64,000 nucleotides of DNA, from positions 62,001 through 126,000 of the forward strand of contig DIFZ01000052.1 of the NCBI GenBank assembly GCA_002419385.1. The letters run 5' to 3'. Below the pieces are notes generated by a model that made no database searches, was not told where the DNA came from, and worked only from the letters and a program-made list of their open reading frames with translations. The translations under genes were made by a program, and so were the position numbers. How positions within the stretch are numbered: the first letter of the stretch is position 1; every line of letters starts with the position of its first letter. Source of the stretch: Geobacter sp. UBA5735 (lineage in GTDB: Bacteria > Desulfobacterota > Desulfuromonadia > Geobacterales > Geobacteraceae). This document shows, piece by piece, positions 54,079 through 62,407 of this stretch.

Positions 54079-55638
54079 ATGCAAAGAGAAGTAAAGAGTA
54101 TCAACGACATCCTCACCATCCTCAAAAGGCGGCGGAAAACGATCTTGATCCCGGTCGCAGCCATCCTGGCTGTCGCCCTCATCGCGGCCCTGTTCCTGCC
54201 CCGGATCTACAAATCCACTTCCACCATCCTCATCGAGGAACAGGAAATCCCGCGGGAATACGTGACTACGACGGTGACCAGTTTTGCCGAGGAACGGCTG
54301 CAGACCATCAACCAGAGGGTCATGAGCTCGACAAACCTGCTGGAGGTCATCAACCGCTTCAACCTCTATGCCGATCTGAAGGACCGGTGGACGACCGAGC
54401 AGATTGTCGAGAAGATGCGCAAGGACATCAAGTTCGAAACCATCAGCGCCAATGTCATCGACCGGCGCACCGGCAACCCGACCGCTGCCACCATTGCTTT
54501 CAGCCTGGCCTACCAGGGGAAAGCTCCGGAAACCGTCCAGCAGATCGCCAATGTCCTCGCCTCGCTGTACCTGGAGGAAAATCTCCGGGTCCGGGAGCAG
54601 CAGACCACCGGCGCCTCCAATTTCATGGAAGACGAGATGAAGTCCGTAAAATCGGAACTGGCGGCCATAGACGGAAGACTGGCAGCCTTCAAGCAGCGGA
54701 ACCTCAACTCGCTCCCGGAACTGTCCCAGGTCAACCTCCAGGAACTTGACCGGACAGAGGTGAACATGGACCAGATGCAGGACCGGCTGCGCACCCTGAA
54801 GGAGCAGGAAGGGTACCTCCAAACCCAGCTTGCCAGCATCCCCACTGATGCCGCATCATCCGACAAGACCCGGCTGAATGAGCTGCGGGTCAGGCTGGTG
54901 GAGCTCAGGAACCGCTATTCCGACGAGTATCCCGACGTCAAGCAGGTCAAGTCCGATATCGCCACTCTGGAAAAACAGCTGAGGGCCGCGGGCCGCGACG
55001 CTCTCACCAAGCCCGACAATCCGGCTTACGTGACCCTGTCCTCCCAGCTGGCCAGCACCAGATCGGAAATCGATTCCACCAGGCGCCAGATCGCCATGCT
55101 GCAAGGCAGGCAGGATGGATACCGCGGCCGCATCGCCGCGTCGCCCCGGGTTGAGGAGGGCTACAAAACGCTCCTGTCCGAGAGGAACAACCTCCAGCTC
55201 AAGTACGACGACCTGATGAAGAAGTACATGGAAGCCAAGGTCGCCCACGGCCTTGAAAAGGAGCAGATGGGCGAGAAGTTCACCATCATTGACGCAGCCC
55301 GCCTGCCGGAAAGGCCGGTCAGCCCCAACGTGCCCGCCATCCTGCTCATCGGCCTCATCCTGGGCGTCGGCGCCGGGGCCGGGGCCGCCTCCCTCCAGGA
55401 GTTCAGCGACAATTCGGCCCGTACACCAGAAGAGCTCTCCAGGGCGACCGGCTTTCCCGTGCTGGCCGGGATCCCGGAAATCGTCACCTGTCAGACGCAG
55501 GAGCGCAAAGACCCGAAACGCAGGCTCATTATCGCCGGCTCCGTAGCCGCCCTGGTGCTGCTGCTCGCCGTATTTCACTTCTTCATCATGGACTTGGACA
55601 TCTTCTGGGCCAAGGTGCTGAGGAAGCTGGGGATGTGA
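54079..55638 (+). CDS. Polysaccharide chain-length regulator (PCP/Wzc N-terminal type)
   Basis: 519 residues. A first membrane helix (about 25-45) after KRRRKT, a periplasmic coiled-coil region (about 165-400) and a C-terminal Pro-rich helix PERPVSPNVPAILLIGLI mark the Wzz/PCP family. A further helix lies near 480-500. It has no kinase domain; that is the separate gene at 55895. It sets polymer length and links export to phosphorylation. Confidence 0.9.
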   Translation: MQREVKSINDILTILKRRRKTILIPVAAILAVALIAALFLPRIYKSTSTILIEEQEIPREYVTTTVTSFAEERLQTINQRVMSSTNLLEVINRFNLYADLKDRWTTEQIVEKMRKDIKFETISANVIDRRTGNPTAATIAFSLAYQGKAPETVQQIANVLASLYLEENLRVREQQTTGASNFMEDEMKSVKSELAAIDGRLAAFKQRNLNSLPELSQVNLQELDRTEVNMDQMQDRLRTLKEQEGYLQTQLASIPTDAASSDKTRLNELRVRLVELRNRYSDEYPDVKQVKSDIATLEKQLRAAGRDALTKPDNPAYVTLSSQLASTRSEIDSTRRQIAMLQGRQDGYRGRIAASPRVEEGYKTLLSERNNLQLKYDDLMKKYMEAKVAHGLEKEQMGEKFTIIDAARLPERPVSPNVPAILLIGLILGVGAGAGAASLQEFSDNSARTPEELSRATGFPVLAGIPEIVTCQTQERKDPKRRLIIAGSVAALVLLLAVFHFFIMDLDIFWAKVLRKLGM

Positions 55639-55643
55639 GAAAA

Positions 55644-55876
<233 letters not shown>

Positions 55877-55894
55877 TTTACGAGGTTAACACCC

Positions 55895-56731
55895 ATGGAA
55901 CCAACAACGATCCGCAATCTGATGAAGAGACTGGCAAACGGGATTGCCCCCGGCGCTCCCCAACCTGTGAACGAAACCGAGCTCATGGCGGAAATGCCCG
56001 AGATCACGGGAGAAAAGGACAAGGCTGGCTGGGTTTCGCCAAAGTACTCCATTTCCCGGGCGGTAAAACTGGACCAGAATCTCATCCTCACCAACCGCTG
56101 CGTCGCCTCGCTGCCCAATGCACCGGAGGTCGAGTACTACCGCATGCTCCGCACCCGCATCCTCCAGGCATCCCTTGAGTCGGGCGGCAAGACGGTCATG
56201 ATCACCAGCGCGCTGCCCGGCGAAGGCAAAACCCTGACGGCCATCAACCTGGCGCTGACCTTCGCCAAAGAGTTCAGCCAGACAGCACTCCTGGTGGACT
56301 GCGACCTGAAGCACCAGAAGATTCGGGAAATCATGGGCTTCGAGAGCGACAAAGGACTGGTGGACCACCTGCTGCACGAAGCGCCGCTGTCATCGCTGAT
56401 GGTCTGGCCGGGTATCGAGAAGCTGACCCTGATCTCCGGAGGCCGTACCATCGCCGGCACCAGCGAACTGCTGGGTTCCCACCGCATGCGGGACGTGGTG
56501 GCCGACATGAAAAACCGCTATCCCGAGCGATACGTCTTCTTCGATGTGCCGCCGGTGCTTTCCGGCGCCGACGCCCTCTGTTTTTCGCCGCTCGTCGATC
56601 ACATCCTGCTCGTCGTCCGGGCGGGAGTGACCCCCACCAGCGAGGTCAACAAGGCATTGCAGCTCCTCCCCAAGGAAAAGGTCATAGGACTGGTGCTGAA
56701 CCGCCAGGAAGGTCTGGTCACAACAAAATAG
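55895..56731 (+). CDS. BY-kinase (CpsD/CapB-type ATPase)
   Basis: 278 residues. Walker A is SALPGEGKT, Walker A' is LLVDCDLK and Walker B is YVFFDVPP. It pairs with the PCP protein encoded just before it to control polymerisation by phosphorylation. The C-terminal tyrosine cluster of classical BY-kinases is missing (the end is LNRQEGLVTTK), so autophosphorylation, if any, uses other residues. It is last in the run of export genes. Confidence 0.88.
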   Translation: MEPTTIRNLMKRLANGIAPGAPQPVNETELMAEMPEITGEKDKAGWVSPKYSISRAVKLDQNLILTNRCVASLPNAPEVEYYRMLRTRILQASLESGGKTVMITSALPGEGKTLTAINLALTFAKEFSQTALLVDCDLKHQKIREIMGFESDKGLVDHLLHEAPLSSLMVWPGIEKLTLISGGRTIAGTSELLGSHRMRDVVADMKNRYPERYVFFDVPPVLSGADALCFSPLVDHILLVVRAGVTPTSEVNKALQLLPKEKVIGLVLNRQEGLVTTK

Positions 56732-57005
56732 CAGAACTTTTTATTGGTTAGTTTGTTGGTTGGTTGGTTGAGCCGGATTAATTGCATGAAATATGGGCGA
56801 AGCAGAATGAATGCTGCGCCCTTTTTATTACACTCCCCTTGTCTTCTCTTCTTCCCATCCTGAGAAGTGCAATTTATGCCACTTTAGTATTTTTCGCTAT
56901 ATGGTATTGATTATAGCCATTTTTTTCACTATACTGCGCAAACTCACTCTTTTGTGACTGGTGTCACGGCAGGTACGAAATGCCGCCATGACGGATTGGG
57001 GCTTT

Positions 57006-58661
57006 ATGGTGATGGGGAGAATCATCGCAAAAGGTCACGCACTGCCAAAACATATCCTCGTTGCTCTTTTCTTTCTGGTGTTCACCCTGGGCGGATGCGG
57101 CGGCGGCTCTTCCTATCGCTATGATCCTGGAAAGGCACCGGCGCCGGCCGACGTGGCAGCTACCCCTGGAAACGAGTTGATCACTGTCAACTGGACACCC
57201 TCATCGACAGCGAAAACTTATAACATATATTACGTTGCTGAGGGCCCGGGCATCACGACGGTCACAAAAACCAATTCAACTATGGTCAACGTGTCCTTCA
57301 ACTCACACTCAATACAAAACCTGCAAAACGGCACGACGTATTACATCATGGTCGTGCCGGTGAACAAGAACGGCGAAGGGGATTCTTCCGACGTTGTTTC
57401 CGCCACGCCCGGAGGGTTCGTAACCGGCGATCTTGCCGGCACCTGGAGCGTGCTTACCCTTGTCAGTGGCACTGGCGCAGGCTGGATGCGCGGCACAGCA
57501 TCAATCGCAGCGGACGGCGTTGCCACCATGAGCAGTTTCGAAAGCTCGGCTGCCTCACCCGCTCCGGGCGGCTACACCATGTCGGTCCTGGCTGACGGGC
57601 AGGTACTGCAATCGGGCGCCAACCCCCTCCCCCAGTTCCAGGGATACCTCTCTTCACGCAAGGATATGATCATCGGCACCTATACGCCGGCTGCGGGCTC
57701 CGCTGCCATTACCATTTACATGAAACGCAACCCTGCAGTCACCTTCAACATCGACGACCTGAGGGGCCAGGTCAATGACGGCAACGGCCCAACGAGGTTT
57801 GCCTACCACCAGATAGCCGCGGGCGCGAACAATGAATGGGAATACGCCAACGCCAAGATCGGCCAGCAGGGACAGTTCATCGGCAGCGATTTCAAGGATA
57901 CAACCTACTGGGACTACAGCACCCCCCACTACAAGATCGCCCCCCGGTACGAGTCCCTCTGGAAAGTCTCCAGTTTCGGCATCAGCAGTACGGGAGTTGT
58001 CAACGAATACTACAACCTGAGTTACGGCACCTATTACGGCTCCACGTATGCGCAGGGAGAATCAATCTTCACCGGCATCATGTCAGCAGACAAGACTGTG
58101 ATCGCCGGTGTCGGCTCAAAGCGGGACGCAGGAGGAAACACCTGTTATGTGCTCAGAATCATCGAGTTGTGCTTCAAGCCCGCAGATGAGACCATCCCGA
58201 CCTACACCCTGGACGACCTTGCAGGGGCCTACCGGTTCGTCAAGCTGAACTCATCATCGCCAAACTGGGCACACGGCCGCATGCTGATTTCCGCATCCGG
58301 CGCGGCCACCTTCCCGTCATACACCGACAGCATTGTCGGCCCGGCAATCTCGACCGACAGCTTTACCTTTGCCAAATATCCCGATGCAATAGCGCCAACA
58401 AAGCGCTGGCCCGATTTCGCCAATTTCACGACCCCTGTGCTGGACGGCTGGAGCCGCTACCACGACGCGAGCGGCAACCCGATCCACACCTACTACGATT
58501 TCTGGTCGTTCGGCTACAGACCGCCCAACCCACCGAGGGCTTTGATACTTGGGAACGATTACTACAACGAGCACGGCACCCTTTCCTACAACAAGGACCT
58601 GTTCGTCATGACCAGGACGGAGGCGAATGGCGGTTACGCCATGATTATCGGGGTGAAGTAG
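57006..58661 (+). CDS. Fibronectin type III lipoprotein
   Basis: 551 residues from ATG 57006; GTG 56961 and ATG 57012 are alternatives. A signal peptide ends in lipobox LGGCGGG. A fibronectin III domain (about 35-130; NWTPSSTAKTYNIYYV) is followed by repeated domains beginning GDLAGTWSVLTL and DDLAGAYRFVKL, with a divergent third, DDLRGQVNDGN. It may be surface-exposed. It lies after the BY-kinase but is separated by 270 bases. Function unknown. Confidence 0.75.
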   Translation: MVMGRIIAKGHALPKHILVALFFLVFTLGGCGGGSSYRYDPGKAPAPADVAATPGNELITVNWTPSSTAKTYNIYYVAEGPGITTVTKTNSTMVNVSFNSHSIQNLQNGTTYYIMVVPVNKNGEGDSSDVVSATPGGFVTGDLAGTWSVLTLVSGTGAGWMRGTASIAADGVATMSSFESSAASPAPGGYTMSVLADGQVLQSGANPLPQFQGYLSSRKDMIIGTYTPAAGSAAITIYMKRNPAVTFNIDDLRGQVNDGNGPTRFAYHQIAAGANNEWEYANAKIGQQGQFIGSDFKDTTYWDYSTPHYKIAPRYESLWKVSSFGISSTGVVNEYYNLSYGTYYGSTYAQGESIFTGIMSADKTVIAGVGSKRDAGGNTCYVLRIIELCFKPADETIPTYTLDDLAGAYRFVKLNSSSPNWAHGRMLISASGAATFPSYTDSIVGPAISTDSFTFAKYPDAIAPTKRWPDFANFTTPVLDGWSRYHDASGNPIHTYYDFWSFGYRPPNPPRALILGNDYYNEHGTLSYNKDLFVMTRTEANGGYAMIIGVK

Positions 58662-58695
58662 CTGTTACTGTTTGCTGGTTGCCACCCAGTAGCAT

Positions 58696-58741
58696 CCCCT
58701 CGCCATCAAGGGAGAGGGTGGGCAAAGCCCGGGTGAGGGGG
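58696..58741 (+). repeat. CCCTCGCCATCAAGGGAGAG repeat, copy 3
   Basis: Same block order as at 23054, here with GGGTGGGCAAAGCCCGGGTG as the second palindrome. Confidence 0.8.
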
Positions 58742-59052
58742 TATTGTAATAGCACAAAACCGTAAACTATCTCGACACTTTTGTCGGTTTTACAAACAGT
58801 TGGCTCAAAATCAATGATATTTCTTTATTAATGAGATTAAGCCTCCACAAAACACAATTAATTACGCAAAACCAGCACGTTACAACTTTCAAAAACAACT
58901 ATAACGTCATTTCTTGCAACATATTTATGCATTTCGTTATAAATAATATACTATGCCGTCAAAGCTATCTATAATTAACCATTGAATTACAAGCAGATGT
59001 TACTAGAATATAATTTATTGTATATAGCGAAAATCGTGATTGATTTTCAATC

Positions 59053-59080
59053 TTGACACGCAAACTGTTTTTATTACTAT
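59053..59080 (+). promoter_or_regulatory. Candidate promoter upstream of riboswitch copy A
   Basis: TTGACA and TACTAT with a 16-base spacer. Transcription would start near 59087, about 60 bases before the aptamer. Confidence 0.6.
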
Positions 59081-59146
59081 TTTTATTCCGTTTTACCGGC
59101 AAATTTAGAACGGATTTTGCAATGTATTTCTGACTGTTTTCCCAAA

Positions 59147-59231
59147 TGACAAAGCCACCCCTGCCGCGAGGCAGGTCCGGAAAGCCACGGGTCCGACGAA
59201 GCTTTTAACGAAGACGGACAGCCGAGCCGCC
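59147..59231 (+). ncRNA. GEMM-type cyclic dinucleotide riboswitch, copy A
   Basis: 85 bases starting TGACAAAGCC. CCTGCC-GCGA-GGCAGG forms a stem with a GNRA loop, then GGAAAGCCACGGGTCC matches the GEMM core, GTCCG/CGGAC form the second stem, and AGCCGAGCCGCC is the 3' closing strand. The class (c-di-GMP or cGAMP) cannot be decided by eye. The first half departs from the usual GGCAAACC, so I call it GEMM-like. It lies about 290 bases before a VPLPA-CTERM gene. Confidence 0.72.
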
Positions 59232-59272
59232 ATGAATAGATCCCTGCATGGGGCTCGAAATGGCGGTTTTTT
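59227..59272 (+). terminator. Terminator forming the expression platform of copy A
   Basis: CCGCCAT pairs with ATGGCGG, followed by six Ts. The left arm is also the 3' end of the aptamer, so ligand binding should prevent the terminator and turn expression on. Confidence 0.7.
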
Positions 59273-59517
59273 ATACTTCTGGTTGTATGATAGATTATAT
59301 GGCTGTTTGTTTTTCATTGCATGCGGGGCATGGTGGAGAATCCACCTTTTACAAAAAATTTTTTTATTTTGCATGCTACCAAGCAGTTTATTGGTCAGGA
59401 CGATTTCGTAATCATTTTTTTCCCGACACTTTCCATTGAGAGGGGGGATACTGAGAGTTGGATATGGGAGCAGTAGAACCATGCAGTATACTATTTCAAT
59501 CAAATAGGAGGAATAAT

Positions 59518-60273
59518 ATGAAAAAAATCGTCTTATCACTGTGTCTCTTTGCCGTTATGGCGTTGGGGAATAATTCATGGGCGGCATTAACCGACTATAA
59601 CTCTGGCAGCATGTCGACCTTCACCGGTGCTGTAATACCTGGGATGACTGCGACAGGCGATGCTTGGGCAGGAGGGAAAATTTCAAAAGGCGTAAGCATA
59701 GACTGGAATGTGAAACTCGACAATGAAACTAACATTTGGGTATATAATTATACTTTTAAAACTGCAGCGGCAAATAACAAGAATCTTGAAGGTTTTGATT
59801 TAAGTGTCGGATCTGCTTTCAATACAACTGATTTATTAAGTTCATCGATGACAGTATACACGACTCATGATGCGACTGGTTCAGGATCAACCATAAATTT
59901 ATTGGGACTGGGAACGTACACTGAAAACGTAGGGCTGCTCATGGGAACCGACACCAAAACCGTCTCAGGCCTCAAATGGGAAATTCCACTCCCATCTTCT
60001 GGAGGCTATTATTCTTTCGATCTTTCTCTGTCAACCCTGACTGCCCCTATCTGGGGTGATTTTATTGCACAAGGTCTCGATTCTCTAGATTATTACCAGG
60101 CAGCATGGAACAATAACTTAGGGGTTACTCAATCAATTGCTACTAACTTGCCAAATATTGGGTCTATCCTTACGCCTGGTGCTGCCCCCGTCCCCATCCC
60201 GCCGGCGGTCTTCCTCTTCGGCAGCGGGCTTTCAGGCCTGTTCTTCCTAAGGAGGAAGAAATTCGTCGCGTGA
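59518..60273 (+). CDS. VPLPA-CTERM surface protein 3
   Basis: 251 residues; start set by GGAGG 6 bases before the ATG. A signal peptide runs to SWAAL. The mature domain (about 25-220) is Ser/Thr/Asn-rich and probably beta. The C-terminus is VPIPPAVFLFGSGLSG, a helix and RRKKFVA, matching the exosortase signal. It is under the copy A riboswitch with an intrinsic terminator in the leader. No known catalytic motif is visible. Confidence 0.9.
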   Translation: MKKIVLSLCLFAVMALGNNSWAALTDYNSGSMSTFTGAVIPGMTATGDAWAGGKISKGVSIDWNVKLDNETNIWVYNYTFKTAAANNKNLEGFDLSVGSAFNTTDLLSSSMTVYTTHDATGSGSTINLLGLGTYTENVGLLMGTDTKTVSGLKWEIPLPSSGGYYSFDLSLSTLTAPIWGDFIAQGLDSLDYYQAAWNNNLGVTQSIATNLPNIGSILTPGAAPVPIPPAVFLFGSGLSGLFFLRRKKFVA

Positions 60274-60299
60274 TTTGATGACGTAAGTATGCAATCAGC

Positions 60300-60327
60300 G
60301 GTGAGGGCCGAAAAACCGGCCCTCACC
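60300..60327 (+). terminator. Hairpin after VPLPA-CTERM gene 3
   Basis: GGTGAGGGCCG-AAAAAC-CGGCCCTCACC, an 11-bp stem with no T-run. It may only partly stop transcription, so the next gene could be read through. Confidence 0.6.
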
Positions 60328-60336
60328 CTCCCCATC

Positions 60337-60421
60337 TGACAAAGCCACCCCCGCCGCGAGGCGGGTCCGGAAAGCCGCGGATCCGACGAAGCTTATAGCA
60401 AAGGCGGACTGCCGGGTCGCC
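60337..60421 (+). ncRNA. GEMM-type riboswitch, copy B
   Basis: 85 bases, the same length as copy A and matching at 74 positions. CCCGCC-GCGA-GGCGGG keeps the stem through a compensating pair change (T-A in copy A, C-G here), which supports the fold. The 3' strand TGCCGGGTCGCC is close to the GEMM consensus. The following 90 bases hold AACCGG/CCGGTT arms near the ribosome site but no T-run, so control may be at translation. Confidence 0.75.
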
Positions 60422-60511
60422 AGACTGCTTCACAACCGGTCGCACAGCGATTGGCTGAACTTCCCGATCCTTTACCCGATTTACGGGTGCCGGTTCACGC
60501 TGGAGGGTCAG

Positions 60512-61078
60512 ATGCAGAACAAAGTTCTGTCTCTTTTCATGTCGTTTGTTTTCCTCTCAGTCACCGCAGGCAGCGCGTCTGCATGCCTGTTTTCAAGCAC
60601 TGAGAATTTCGCGGGCACTGGCTCCTACCTTGGCAACGATTATCTCGAGCTGTCCGGTTCAGGCAGCGGCTTCGTTTTCGACTACACCCACACGGTTACC
60701 TTCTCCACATCCGCAAGCTCCATTAATTTCGCGAAAGTCTCCCTGACTCACCACAACAACTCCGACAATCCGGGTGAACTGTGGTTCCTCTCTTGTGGAA
60801 CCGAATGCCAACTGGGCGTGCTTTCTCGATCGACCGGGGATGGGTGGGTAACCGATACCTTTGCCATTCCGAATGAACTCTATCAAACCATACAGGGTGG
60901 GACGTGGTCACTGATGCTTTCCCTAAAGGAGACAACATCCGGAACAGATAAATTGTGGATCGACAAGAGTGTCCTCAGTGGCACGTATGCACCGGTCCCC
61001 ATCCCGCCGGCGGTCTTCCTCTTCGGCAGCGGCCTTTCAGGCCTGTTCTTCCTCAGGCGGAAAAAAGCCGTTTCCTGA
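60512..61078 (+). CDS. VPLPA-CTERM surface protein 4
   Basis: 188 residues, GGAGGG before the ATG. A signal peptide runs to GSASA. The mature domain has cysteines (CLFSST, SCGTEC) and a beta-sandwich look (FDYTHTVTFSTSASSINFAKV), perhaps sugar-binding. The C-terminus VPIPPAVFLFGSGLSG plus RRKKAVS is nearly the same as protein 3, down to the DNA. It is under the copy B riboswitch and followed by its own terminator. Confidence 0.9.
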   Translation: MQNKVLSLFMSFVFLSVTAGSASACLFSSTENFAGTGSYLGNDYLELSGSGSGFVFDYTHTVTFSTSASSINFAKVSLTHHNNSDNPGELWFLSCGTECQLGVLSRSTGDGWVTDTFAIPNELYQTIQGGTWSLMLSLKETTSGTDKLWIDKSVLSGTYAPVPIPPAVFLFGSGLSGLFFLRRKKAVS

Positions 61079-61129
61079 TCGAAGCGCCACATCCCCCGCG
61101 AGGGTTGCTTCCTGCAATCCTCACCTAAA

Positions 61130-61167
61130 GCCGCCGGCATGAATCCCCATCATGCCGGCGGCATTTT
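61130..61167 (+). terminator. Intrinsic terminator after VPLPA-CTERM gene 4
   Basis: GCCGCCGGCATG and CATGCCGGCGGC make a 12-bp stem with a 9-base loop, followed by ATTTTCC. Confidence 0.85.
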
Positions 61168-61175
61168 CCATTATT

Positions 61176-61406
61176 AGCCACGGATGCACACGGATTTACA
61201 CGGATAACAACCTAAGAAATAGTGCATCAACGATCCGAAGTTTTTTGTTTTTTTCGTGGGTAATGGTTTCTGATCCTTGAGTGATTGATTTCCTTATAAT
61301 CAAAACCAGCCACTGATTACACGAATTTGCACGAATAACGGCACAATATGATTATTTTAAAAGCTTTTGAGATTTCATCCGTGACCATCCGTGTTCATCC
61401 GTGGCT
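61176..61406. repeat. ACGGAT variant of the ACGAAT element
   Basis: The left arm AGCCACGGATGCACACGGAT and the right arm CATCCGTGTTCATCCGTGGC face each other, with a nested arm CACGAATTTGCACGAAT between them, as if one element had inserted into another. Confidence 0.65.
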
Positions 61407-61448
61407 GAAAGGTTCGGTTTTTGAATTCAACTCTAAAGACAATGACCA
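61401..61448 (+). repeat. 48-bp direct repeat, left copy
   Basis: GTGGCTGAAAGGTTCGG then TTTTTGAATTCAACTC and AAAGACAATGACCA. It matches 62289-62336 at 46 of 48 bases; the AbrB/PIN pair lies between. Confidence 0.92.
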
Positions 61449-61512
61449 TAGAAATAAAAAGAAAAGCCGGCTGCTGTACCCACTTTTCCATTCTTATTAC
61501 CCGAAACGCATC

Positions 61513-61561
61513 TTGACATTTTTCCTCAATGGTAATACTTTTTTCAGTATTACCATTGAGG
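61513..61561 (+). promoter_or_regulatory. Promoter and perfect 16-bp inverted-repeat operator
   Basis: CCTCAATGGTAATACT and AGTATTACCATTGAGG (61524-61561) are exact complements around TTTTTC. TTGACA at 61513 and TACTTT 17 bases on form a promoter that runs into the left arm. The right arm reaches into the AGGAGG ribosome site. This fits autorepression by the antitoxin. Confidence 0.75.
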
Positions 61562-61572
61562 AGGCTTGCAAA

Positions 61573-61803
61573 ATGAAAATAACCACGAAAGGTCAGGTTA
61601 CGATCCCCCGTGAAGTCCGGGAAAAGCTGGGCCTGTTGCCCCACTCGGAAGTGGAATTCATTGTTGAGGGAAACACCGTGCTGTTGAAAAAAGTGGAAAG
61701 CTCCGAAAGCCGCGGCAAAAGGGTGGTGGAGGGGTTGCGGGGACGGGCGACCGTGCGCATGACTACCGACGAGATCATGGCGTTGACCAGGGGCGAGGAT
61801 TAG
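61573..61803 (+). CDS. AbrB/MazE-type antitoxin
   Basis: 76 residues from MKITTKGQVTIP, with AGGAGG 8 bases upstream; the longer frame upstream is repeat DNA. The swapped-hairpin AbrB fold is plain in KGQVTIPREVREKLGLLPHS. The C-terminus (RGRATVRMTTDEIMALTRGED) should wrap the toxin. It likely represses its own operon through the inverted repeat. The toxin ATG follows its stop directly. Confidence 0.92.
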   Translation: MKITTKGQVTIPREVREKLGLLPHSEVEFIVEGNTVLLKKVESSESRGKRVVEGLRGRATVRMTTDEIMALTRGED

Positions 61804-62214
61804 ATGAGGAACTTCGTGCTGGTGGACAGCAATGTGCTGCTGGACGTGCTTGAGGAGGACCTGGAATGGTACGGATGGTCATCGGAGCATCTGTCCCAAT
61901 GCGCGGAACATTCCATCCTTGCCGTCAATCCCGTGATCTATTCCGAAGTGTCAATCGGCTTCAACCGCATCGAAGAACTGGAGGAAGCTCTGCCGGTGGA
62001 ATTGTTCCAGCGTCTGCGGTTGCCATGGGAGGCTTGTTTTCTCGCAGGCAAGAGCTTCCTGAAATACCGAAAATCCGGAGGGAACCGGTGTTCTCCTCTC
62101 CCTGATTTTTTCATAGGCGCCCACGCCATGGTGGAAGGCATGACCCTTCTCACACGCGATGCGGCAAGATACAGAACATACTTCCCAAAACTGAACCTCA
62201 TTTCCCCGTCCTGA
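61804..62214 (+). CDS. PIN-domain toxin (VapC-like)
   Basis: 136 residues. PIN-type acidic residues are visible: Asp8 in LVDSNVLLD, Glu in NPVIYSEVS, Asp in PLPDFFIGAHA and Asp in LTRDAARY. These coordinate metal for RNA cleavage. It starts directly after the antitoxin stop (GAGG 5 bases upstream). The pair lies between 48-bp direct repeats. Confidence 0.9.
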   Translation: MRNFVLVDSNVLLDVLEEDLEWYGWSSEHLSQCAEHSILAVNPVIYSEVSIGFNRIEELEEALPVELFQRLRLPWEACFLAGKSFLKYRKSGGNRCSPLPDFFIGAHAMVEGMTLLTRDAARYRTYFPKLNLISPS

Positions 62215-62264
62215 AACAAAAAACTATAGGCTTAACCCTCCTTTCAATGATTTGCTATGCATTT

Positions 62265-62336
62265 CATTCGTGACCATTCGTGACATTCGTGGCTGAAGGG
62301 TTCGGTTTTTGAATTCAACTCTAAAGACAATAACCA
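62265..62336 (+). repeat. ACGAAT reverse arm and right copy of the 48-bp direct repeat
   Basis: CATTCGTGACCATTCGTGAC (62265-62294) runs into the direct repeat copy (62289-62336). The left copy is likewise preceded by CATCCGTGACCATCCGTG, so the similarity extends upstream. Confidence 0.9.
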
Positions 62337-62340
62337 CACA

Positions 62341-62377
62341 AAAAAAGGGGAACAGCCAGCAGCTTATCCCCTTTTCC
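62341..62377 (-). terminator. Terminator of the S-component gene
   Basis: AAAAGGGG and CCCCTTTT enclose AACAGCCAGCAGCTTAT, with six Ts next on the minus strand. It lies 30 bases past the stop. Confidence 0.75.
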
Positions 62378-62407
62378 ATATAACTTACTACTATGTCATG
62401 CAGCCAT

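Larger units (their letters stand above)
58662..59086. other. Intergenic region with AT-rich promoter zone
   Basis: After a CCCTCGCCATCAAGGGAGAG repeat the sequence turns very AT-rich (58780-59090). I see no gene in it. The promoter at 59053-59080 closes it. Confidence 0.5.
61168..61512. other. Repeat-filled intergenic region before the toxin-antitoxin pair
   Basis: About 345 bases with no gene. They hold an ACGGAT/ACGAAT element (61176-61406), a nested arm (61308-61340) and the left 48-bp direct repeat (61401-61448). Confidence 0.6.
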
